Virus record (IMG/VR): IMGVR_UViG_3300030331_003665
Location: 15,943-40,866 of that record
Strand: one strand, 5' to 3'
From: a virus
Length of the DNA: 24,924 nucleotides
Positions 19,501 to 24,924 of this stretch are shown here, in pieces. The notes beneath the pieces were generated by a model. The model did no database searches and was not told the DNA's origin. It saw nothing but the letters and a program-made list of their open reading frames with translations. Every line of letters starts with the position of its first letter. The stretch's first letter is position 1. Made by a program: the position numbers and the translations under genes.

Positions 19501-19956
19501 ATGTTTTTTGATTCACTTACTCTTGTAACTGGAGGATTTGATCCTATTCATAGTGGACATATAAAATATTTTGAAGACGCTAAAACTTTTTCTGATAATC
19601 TTGTTGTTGGTTTAAATAGTGATCAATGGTTAATTAATAAAAAAGGGCAGTACTTCCAAACTTGGAAAGAACGTGCAAATATAATTAGTCATTTAGATAT
19701 GGTTAATATTGTTATAGATTGGGATGATTCTGATAATTCTGCATGTAAAGCAATTGAGAAATGTTTTCAATTAACTAATAAGATTTATTTTGCAAATGGT
19801 GGTGATAGAGCTGAAGATAATACTCCAGAACTTGATGCTTTTGAAAATGATGAAAGAGTTTTATTTATATGGGGTGTAGGTGGTAATAATAAGATAAACA
19901 GTAGCTCTTGGATATTAGATAAATATTATCAACAAAGAGAATTAATTTGTGGATGA
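19501..19956 (+). CDS. Nucleotidyltransferase, cytidylyltransferase-like (HxGH family)
   Basis: 151 residues. TGGFDPIHSGH (10-20) carries the H-x-G-H nucleotide-binding motif. VVGLNSDQWLINKKG (35-49) and ERANII are family landmarks. SSSWIL near residue 138 replaces the usual I-S-T-T. The family includes glycerol-3-phosphate cytidylyltransferase and the adenylyltransferase domain of HldE. The reaction is NTP plus a sugar or polyol phosphate giving an NDP-sugar and pyrophosphate. This would supply an activated sugar to the GT4 enzyme at 14290. No Shine-Dalgarno is near the ATG. Confidence 0.85.
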   Translation: MFFDSLTLVTGGFDPIHSGHIKYFEDAKTFSDNLVVGLNSDQWLINKKGQYFQTWKERANIISHLDMVNIVIDWDDSDNSACKAIEKCFQLTNKIYFANGGDRAEDNTPELDAFENDERVLFIWGVGGNNKINSSSWILDKYYQQRELICG

Positions 19957-19979
19957 TAGACTTTAATGAAGTAATGTAA

Positions 19980-20498
19980 ATGTTTAAAATGTGGAAATTA
20001 CTTTCATTTTTGATATTAATATTTAGTCCACTTTCAGTACGTGCAGATTTGATTCATCGTCTATCAACTAGTACGCAATTAAACGTGGGAGGAGCTAGTA
20101 CAACATCTGAACGTATCGGTTCAACTTATGCGGTTTCTGGATCTAATATCAAAGTTGCCTCTGGTGATGATCATTTTGGAAAATTATTAGCACCTAGCAA
20201 TAATGCAGCAGCAACTCTTGATCCTGGTACATATGACATAAATACTGTCGGATCTGCTTTCAGTTTTAGCGAAAGTTTCACAGCAGGAGATTCCGTAAAT
20301 CCTATTGGTAGTGGTGTGGATGTGACCAGCGGAGTAGTGGCTGACATGCCAGCTTTTGGTAATACCACAACTCAATCGGGCGGTGTGGCAGGTTCCCTCG
20401 CAGGTACGATTTTGAGTTCGGGAGTCATGACATTAACCGCAGGAGGTGCAAACACTTCAGCCGTAGGCCAATTCGTAAGTGAAATAACCGTCAAGTAG
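19980..20498 (+). CDS. Exported protein 1 (signal peptide, Ser/Gly/Thr-rich)
   Basis: 172 residues. A classic signal peptide occupies 1-22: basic K3/K6, hydrophobic LLSFLILIF, and cleavage after VRA before DLIHR. The mature part is beta-type and repetitive (TQLNVGGASTTSERIGSTYAVS..., TLDPGTYDINTVGSAFSFSESF), like phage and cyanobacterial surface proteins. Export during infection suggests it acts in the periplasm or becomes part of the virion. It is the first of three neighbouring exported genes. Toward the gene's end, codons become more G/C-rich than elsewhere in the window. Confidence 0.7.
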   Translation: MFKMWKLLSFLILIFSPLSVRADLIHRLSTSTQLNVGGASTTSERIGSTYAVSGSNIKVASGDDHFGKLLAPSNNAAATLDPGTYDINTVGSAFSFSESFTAGDSVNPIGSGVDVTSGVVADMPAFGNTTTQSGGVAGSLAGTILSSGVMTLTAGGANTSAVGQFVSEITVK

Positions 20499-20503
20499 CA
20501 GTC

Positions 20504-20929
20504 ATGAAGCGGCTTTTACTGCTTTTATTATTAGCACCAATCCCTGCTTTTTCTGTGCCCGTCACGCCAAATTTTCAAAGTGGTAGTATGACCTCTCATA
20601 CAGAGACTACTAGTAAAGTAAGCGAAACGATTAACGTGATAGATTATCAAACAGGGTGGCAATATGTAGTTACAGGAAATAACATAACTACAAGTGCAGA
20701 TAGTTTAGTTCCTACTGCAAGTTCGACATCTAATACCGTTAATGGGGTGGTTACAACGTGGACAAGTTTGGATGCAAATCAAATGCCAGATTTCACAATC
20801 AAAAATCCAGATTTGCCTTGGCAATTAACAACGAGCGTCAGCCAACCAGGGATGAAGTCGCAGACCATAATAACTCGTACAACAGACATAACATCAGTCA
20901 CAGACACCGTTTCAACGTTCAGTCAATAA
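20504..20929 (+). CDS. Exported protein 2 (signal peptide)
   Basis: 141 residues, with a short strongly hydrophobic signal peptide (KRLLLLLLLAPIPAFS, cleavage likely after FS). The mature protein is Thr/Ser-rich and beta-type (TSHTETTSKVSETINVIDY..., WQYVVTGNNITT, IITRTTDITSVTDTV). It follows exported protein 1 by 5 nt, and its stop interlocks with the proposed start of exported protein 3. No family is recognised. Its position and shared style suggest the three form one functional unit, for example a virion-decorating or periplasmic complex. Confidence 0.7.
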   Translation: MKRLLLLLLLAPIPAFSVPVTPNFQSGSMTSHTETTSKVSETINVIDYQTGWQYVVTGNNITTSADSLVPTASSTSNTVNGVVTTWTSLDANQMPDFTIKNPDLPWQLTTSVSQPGMKSQTIITRTTDITSVTDTVSTFSQ

Positions 20930-21792
20930 AATATATCTTATTGGCTCTGTTCAATGCGGTATCACTATTCCCCCAGTCAGTACGTGCAGAAAGTGTTGGT
21001 GGGGTTAGTGCCTCTGCTGCTCCTGTTGCTAATAGCAGTGGTAGTGTAACAAATCAAGCTATTCAAGTCCTCCAGGGACCATACATTAATAATTCGTATG
21101 GGAATGGAGTCTCGTGTCAAGGACCAACGCTAAACGTTACCCCCTTCGTGACTGGAAGTAATTCTTGGAAAGATCCCTATGAAGATTATTGGGATTCGCC
21201 TGTCTATGACATGACAACAGATGATGATGGTAATCTGAACAATCCAGGTTCTATTTTGTATTACGTTCCTACAAGGACTGGTCAAAAAGCAAATAACAAT
21301 GTTTCATTAGGTATTAGTGCAACCATATCCATACCATTAGATAAACGTCACCATGAAGGTTGTTTAAGAGCAGCTAATACTCAAACAGATTTAACTCAAC
21401 AGCTATTAGCTAATAAAAGATTAGATTTTGAAATGGCAAGACTCAAGCATTGTGCAGAACAAAAAAGGTTAGGCGTTTCATTCCATCCAAAATCACCATC
21501 ATTTCAAATTTGTGCAGATATTGTAGTAACCAATCCTCATGGAGTAATTCCACAGCATCAACATACTATTTCTTCTCCTTCTTCTTCTTCGGTTCCTTCA
21601 GAGCAGGAAGACCTTTCTTCTCTCGATACTGATTCGCAACAATCTCAGCTCGATTCAAAGTCCTCGGCTTCTTCCCAAGAAGTTTCTGAATCTTCTTCAT
21701 TGCAGTCTTTATCAGAGGCTTTATTGCCTTCAGAACAAGATCAGCCAGGGGCTTTGCTAGGACTGCCGATGACGTTGCCACAAGAGCAATAG
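20926..21792 (+). CDS. Exported protein 3, apparent non-ATG start and overprinted Ser-rich tail
   Basis: About 288 residues if started at ATA 20926, which gives a complete signal peptide (KYILLALFNAVSLFP, then SVRA before ESV). No ATG exists in frame before the mature region. A GTG at 20758 would place the signal 56 residues inside the protein; a TTG at 20941 would lose the basic start. ATA overlaps the previous TAA as ATAA. The mature part has Cys pairs, NVSLGISATISIPLDKRHHEGC, a helical region with Gln/Leu, and FQICADIVVTNPHG. The last 75 residues are Ser/Gln/Glu-rich and lie fully antisense to the next minus-strand gene (21566-21792), so the tail may be an overprinted extension or a lost stop. 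Confidence 0.6.
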   Translation: MKYILLALFNAVSLFPQSVRAESVGGVSASAAPVANSSGSVTNQAIQVLQGPYINNSYGNGVSCQGPTLNVTPFVTGSNSWKDPYEDYWDSPVYDMTTDDDGNLNNPGSILYYVPTRTGQKANNNVSLGISATISIPLDKRHHEGCLRAANTQTDLTQQLLANKRLDFEMARLKHCAEQKRLGVSFHPKSPSFQICADIVVTNPHGVIPQHQHTISSPSSSSVPSEQEDLSSLDTDSQQSQLDSKSSASSQEVSESSSLQSLSEALLPSEQDQPGALLGLPMTLPQEQ

Positions 21793-22342
21793 ATGCAGTA
21801 GTTGTAACAGCTCCAGCAGTAGGTAATGCTGCAACTACTTGTTCAATAATTGGAATTTCTTCGTAGAGGGTAACGCATCTACCATTCTGTAATTTATAAC
21901 CACTTATCTTTTTATTTCCTTCAACCTTAGTACCGACTATAGGAGCGTCATTTGGGGGACAAATAATTTTAGGAACAGATGGTTGAGGTACTTCTGGATT
22001 AATAGGTTCAGCTATTTCATTATTGTCTAATGGAACCATTGGTACTTCAGCTGCTTTAGTAAGTACTAAGTTCTCTGGTGTGTAATCTATGGGGTCATAA
22101 CTAGGAACCGTACCATCACATAAAATTCGATTACCTCTCGGATCATCATCAACTAATTGATTCGATTCCTTATTGCCAGAATTATATTCAACACATCCAG
22201 GTAATTCGATAATTGGAGATCCAATACTTAAAGTTACAGCAGGAGTTCTAGGAATATTTAACTTAAGAATTGAGTCGTAGTCTGGTATTTCTGTTGTTCT
22301 TATTTCAATGTCGTAGATACCAATTTCTGGTATTTCAGGCAT
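21566..22342 (-). CDS. Conserved cyanophage virion-associated protein, unknown function
   Basis: 258 residues. The N-terminal 140 residues are Pro/Ile/Glu-rich (PEIPEIGIYDIEIRTTEIPD, PEVPQPSVPKIICPP) and probably extended. Residues ~165-200 are hydrophobic (VVAALPTAGAVTTTASIALV and onward). The C-terminal 60 are strongly basic (KPLIKTAMKKIQKLLGKKPR, ending KKKKEKK). The pattern TAGAVTTTASIA.VATSSA...KPLADL is familiar from cyanophage proteins next to fibre genes. It is coupled to the upstream gene by a one-base TAATG overlap. The basic end lies antisense to the plus-strand exported protein 3. Confidence 0.65.
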   Translation of the reverse strand: MPEIPEIGIYDIEIRTTEIPDYDSILKLNIPRTPAVTLSIGSPIIELPGCVEYNSGNKESNQLVDDDPRGNRILCDGTVPSYDPIDYTPENLVLTKAAEVPMVPLDNNEIAEPINPEVPQPSVPKIICPPNDAPIVGTKVEGNKKISGYKLQNGRCVTLYEEIPIIEQVVAALPTAGAVTTTASIALVATSSAVLAKPLADLVLKAIKPLIKTAMKKIQKLLGKKPRTLNRAEIVANQYREKKGLPALKEPKKKKEKK

Positions 22343-22593
22343 TAGAACTGAGGAACTCCTAACCCACTTCTTGTACTTCTTGGTGCGACAGGACCAGTAA
22401 CACTAGGTAGTTTTGGAATTGGAAGATTTTTTAAAGCTGCATCTGCTGCTGCTCCTCCTACCTGTTTCATGATTTTTTCTTTAGCACTTTCTAGGAGTGC
22501 ATCCTTATTTGCATATACGTAAACACCAGCACCAACAACGGAAGCAGATATAACGAAAGACGCAACAGAAAGTACATTAATTATTTTCTGCAT
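22342..22593 (-). CDS. Small signal/anchor protein, conserved cyanophage type
   Basis: 83 residues. The N-terminus (QKIINVLSVASFVISASVVGAGVYVY at 2-27) is a hydrophobic anchor after one Lys. An amphipathic helix (NKDALLESAKEKIMKQV) follows, then a Pro/Gly-rich C-terminus. No A-x-A cleavage site is clear, so it is probably membrane-anchored. The same anchor, helix and Pro-rich layout occurs in small proteins beside fibre genes of marine cyanophages. It forms an operon with its downstream partner (TAATG overlap). Confidence 0.65.
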   Translation of the reverse strand: MQKIINVLSVASFVISASVVGAGVYVYANKDALLESAKEKIMKQVGGAAADAALKNLPIPKLPSVTGPVAPRSTRSGLGVPQF

Positions 22594-22638
22594 AATGAAA
22601 AAGTAATTTATGTCCTAATTATATGAGGAATAGACTTA

Positions 22639-22800
22639 TCAGTCAGCAGGATCTGGTGTATTTCCTTCTGCTACCCATTCTAGGTACTCTTGATAGTCTG
22701 TGTTTGCTGGGTCGAAAGGTATCCATGCACCATCAGATTTTCGTCTGATCTGATCGTCTCTTACATTCCCTTCGGAATCTTTTGTCTTTTTATAACTCAT
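22639..22800 (-). CDS. Small fibre-associated protein
   Basis: 53 residues. GGAG, with about 9 nt of spacing, precedes the ATG (inside the end of the fibre gene, which stops 2 nt upstream). The sequence [32 protein letters not shown] and [13 protein letters not shown] is the familiar phage pattern of a short protein after a tail-fibre gene, with an I-P-x-D-x-x-N-x-D-Y-x-x-Y-x-x-W core. The core resembles phage proteins thought to help fibre assembly (for example XkdW-like or tail-assembly chaperones), which is inference. Confidence 0.75.
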   Translation of the reverse strand: MSYKKTKDSEGNVRDDQIRRKSDGAWIPFDPANTDYQEYLEWVAEGNTPDPAD

Positions 22801-22802
22801 GG

Positions 22803-24677
22803 TTAAAGCTCCGCTGTTGCTATGAAGTTAAACAAACTAGCTCCTGTACCTGATAAGCCATCGAAAGTAGCATAGAATCCATCTTTTGATGATCCCTGTG
22901 CAAGTAGATTTCCAGTGCTAGTTTCAGTAATAGTTACAGTAGGATTGGATCTCATTGTTTGCACAAAGATGTGGCTTCCTCTTGAATAACCATTAGCACT
23001 ACCATACCCAGAACTTAAGACTGAATCTGGAACTGTTTGATAATATCTCTGACACCTAGCTAATTCTTCTCCATATGATCTATGATCAAATTCTGTAGCT
23101 ATAGATCCTACTTCAAGTTGAACGCCTGTAAGTTCAAATGTTGCATCATTTGTTGTCCACCAAGTAGATGTCATATCAGGAATACGATTACCACTAGAAA
23201 AAGAAGCCCATGTATTTAAACTAGGGCTACCTGTATAATTAGTACCTCCAAAAGGCCACCAATATATAACCATTCCTTGTTTATTATTGTTATCAAATTG
23301 AACGTTAGTTCCTCCAGGGATTTTAATTTCTACTTTTGTCCAAGTATTAGCACTCAAAGCACCTGTTGAGAAAGGAAAATTTTGAGGGCTACCATCTTGT
23401 GAAAATACTTGTCCATAGAATGTCTGAGCAACACTTGATCTTACCCAGAAAGATAAAGTTGCATAGCTATTACTACTGGTGTAATGCCATCCAGAATTAG
23501 CAAGATCTTGTGCTTCTAATCTTGTAATAATCCTTATATAGTCAGCAGCACCAGCTCCACTTGTTTGATTTCCATTTTGAATATGGTATGAATATCTAAA
23601 ACCTTTTGCCCATGGACCTGTATCACTCGACGTAAGAGCATGTTGTGATTGAGTTGGTGCTTCATTTTCTCCACCATATCCCATTTCAAATCTATCAACT
23701 GTATGTATTCCATCGCTTGTTGATGATGTTCCTCTTTGAGCAATTGTAAAAGCACCATTAATTATTAAATTTCTACCAAGTAAATTATTAGTTTTTAAAT
23801 TACCACCTACTTCTATATCTCCTAAACTATTTATAGTTAATCTATCTGCACCAGCATTTGTAGTATCTTCAATATGGAAGGTACCTGCTTCTACTTGTAT
23901 CCTAAAATCGCTGTCATTATTAGTATCAGTAAAATTTATAATTGGGTTAGCATCTGATACTGTTATATCTCCTTTAAAAGTGGCGTTTCCAGAACTATCA
24001 ATATCAAGATGAATAGAAGTTCCATCATTCCCTGAAAAATCAAAACCATTAGCAGATCTAAGACCCATTCGACCTGCTGTAGATCCGTTTATAAGATTTC
24101 CTGTATTTTGAATTGCCCAAATATATGCGTTACATCCATTTGACTCCATAAACAAACCACCAGAGGAAGAACCAGAGCTAGTGTGAATTAAAGATTGTGG
24201 ATTTGTTGTACCTATACCTACATTTCCAGTACTACCTCGTACTGTCATTATTGTTGAATCATTTACTTGTAAAAAAACATCTCTATTAGCACTACCAGCA
24301 TTTAATTTTAAATCATTGCCTGTTTTAGAACGTAATTCGTTTAAACATTCAATAGTTCCTTCTACATCTAATAATTCAGTAGGACTTGTTGTACCTATTC
24401 CTAATTTTCCATCTACAATTCTTAATGCTTCAGTACCTGCTTGATTATCTACTCTAAAAGCGTAATTTCCCGTTCCACCACCTTTTACATAAAGACCATA
24501 TCCACTTGCATGTGTATTAGTAAGATTAAAACCTGTTGTACCACTTAATGCTCCTTCAACATGTAATAAATGATTAGGACTTGTAGTTCCTATACCAATT
24601 TTTCCATCAGTTTTTAGATAAAGCTGATCACCAGCAAAACTTTCGTTCTTTATATTTGTGACTTTAAGTGTTGCCAT
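22803..24677 (-). CDS. Second tail fibre with GIGTTSP repeats and C-terminal carbohydrate-binding-type region
   Basis: 624 residues. Three repeat units ([17 protein letters not shown] near 26-42, [17 protein letters not shown] near 91-107, [13 protein letters not shown] near 152-164) alternate with fibre phrases ([28 protein letters not shown]). From about residue 305 the sequence is non-repetitive: [60 protein letters not shown] and [14 protein letters not shown]. This series is characteristic of a phage tail-fibre C-terminal domain with a jelly-roll look that probably binds host glycans. AAGAGA is 10 nt upstream of the ATG. It is the lead gene of the minus-strand block with three small partners. 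Confidence 0.88.
   Translation of the reverse strand: MATLKVTNIKNESFAGDQLYLKTDGKIGIGTTSPNHLLHVEGALSGTTGFNLTNTHASGYGLYVKGGGTGNYAFRVDNQAGTEALRIVDGKLGIGTTSPTELLDVEGTIECLNELRSKTGNDLKLNAGSANRDVFLQVNDSTIMTVRGSTGNVGIGTTNPQSLIHTSSGSSSGGLFMESNGCNAYIWAIQNTGNLINGSTAGRMGLRSANGFDFSGNDGTSIHLDIDSSGNATFKGDITVSDANPIINFTDTNNDSDFRIQVEAGTFHIEDTTNAGADRLTINSLGDIEVGGNLKTNNLLGRNLIINGAFTIAQRGTSSTSDGIHTVDRFEMGYGGENEAPTQSQHALTSSDTGPWAKGFRYSYHIQNGNQTSGAGAADYIRIITRLEAQDLANSGWHYTSSNSYATLSFWVRSSVAQTFYGQVFSQDGSPQNFPFSTGALSANTWTKVEIKIPGGTNVQFDNNNKQGMVIYWWPFGGTNYTGSPSLNTWASFSSGNRIPDMTSTWWTTNDATFELTGVQLEVGSIATEFDHRSYGEELARCQRYYQTVPDSVLSSGYGSANGYSRGSHIFVQTMRSNPTVTITETSTGNLLAQGSSKDGFYATFDGLSGTGASLFNFIATAEL
24380..24398 (-). repeat. 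Inverted copy of the fibre repeat DNA
   Basis: On the minus strand this reads ATAGGTACAACAAGTCCTA, identical over 19 nt to 6634-6652 and 7171-7189, but in opposite orientation. A partial copy (ATAGGTACAACAA) occurs near 24,205-24,217. Confidence 0.75.
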
Positions 24678-24723
24678 AATCTCAGTCTCTTAAATACATT
24701 TTATTCGTAGTACATTTATAAAA

Positions 24724-24924
24724 TTATGCGACTCTATATATAACTGTTCCTCTTATTTCATCATCATCTAAATGAGTGCATTGAATAGCATTACCACTTC
24801 CATCGAAGAGATATATACGAGCCTCACTATTTCCAATTAAGAAACTTTGAACATTGCTATCAGTAGTGAAAGTAGGAGCACCACCATGTCTTGAAGCACT
24901 ACCACTACCACCACTAACAAATGG
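24724..24924 (-). CDS. Structural/tail protein, C-terminal 66 residues, truncated by window edge
   Basis: The frame is open from the right edge to TAA at 24724-24726. The visible part is Gly/Ser-rich at first (SGGSGSASRHGGAPTFTTDS), then beta-type (FLIGNSEARIYLFDGSGNAI), and ends DDDEIRGTVIYRVA. Composition and neighbourhood, directly upstream of a tail fibre on the same strand, suggest a fibre or other virion protein. The gap to the fibre ATG is 46 nt and contains TATAAATG on the minus strand, which is weak evidence of a promoter. Confidence 0.6.
   Translation of the reverse strand, partial: PFVSGGSGSASRHGGAPTFTTDSNVQSFLIGNSEARIYLFDGSGNAIQCTHLDDDEIRGTVIYRVA

Noticed and set aside
22803-24677. 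CRISPR-like or non-coding tandem repeats in the fibre genes
   Set aside because: The repeats are in-frame GIGTTSP protein repeats with variable spacing, not regular spacer arrays.

Overview
The window is about 25 kb of AT-rich, tightly packed phage DNA, most likely from a marine cyanophage. The polymerase is of the T7/A-family type, so this is not a T4-like replication module. A cyanobacterial host is suggested by three things: a minus-strand gene resembling NblA (phycobilisome-degradation adaptor), a small gene resembling PsbN (photosystem II assembly factor), and many short proteins of the kind shared among cyanophages. I see no integrase, repressor or tRNA gene. Terminase, portal and capsid genes are not in the window, which is cut at both ends.

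Layout. (1) 1-5.9 kb, early/replication cluster, mainly plus strand: the C-terminal part of DNA polymerase, an SSB-like protein with an acidic tail, a conserved partner of unknown function, a SWIM zinc-finger protein, a small conserved protein, a coiled-coil (Gp157-like?) protein and two hypotheticals. The NblA-like gene and another small ORF lie on the minus strand. (2) 5.9-9.6 kb: a tail fibre with GIGTTSP repeats, small virion/accessory proteins and the PsbN-like gene. (3) 9.5-10.4 kb, minus strand: an HNH nuclease and a SAM-dependent methyltransferase. (4) 10.5-14.2 kb, plus strand: a PD-(D/E)XK exonuclease, a small protein and a PrimPol/D5 superfamily-3 primase-helicase, which completes the replication set. 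(5) 14.3-15.9 kb: a GT4 glycosyltransferase overlapping a mannose-6-phosphate-isomerase-type cupin. (6) 16.0-19.5 kb: two HNH/His-Me type proteins, a conserved virion-type protein, many small genes and a holin candidate. (7) 19.5-21.8 kb: a sugar nucleotidyltransferase and three consecutive exported proteins. (8) 21.6-24.9 kb, minus strand: a virion-associated block with a second GIGTTSP fibre and the end of one more structural gene.

How they work together. Polymerase, SSB, exonuclease and primase-helicase form a nearly complete replication and nucleotide-recycling set. The glycosyltransferase, cupin, nucleotidyltransferase and methyltransferase point to a sugar or surface-polysaccharide modification capacity. 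The NblA-like and PsbN-like proteins point to interference with host light harvesting.

The most unusual non-coding signals are a ~105-nt multi-helix RNA candidate between the SSB gene and the next gene, and a hairpin about 30 nt upstream of three replication-cluster genes that lack a Shine-Dalgarno site. Two of those hairpins share the same stem, AACGTC/GACGTT. A third theme is architectural: five minus-strand genes, four of them very small, end within a few bases of the stop codon of a plus-strand neighbour.
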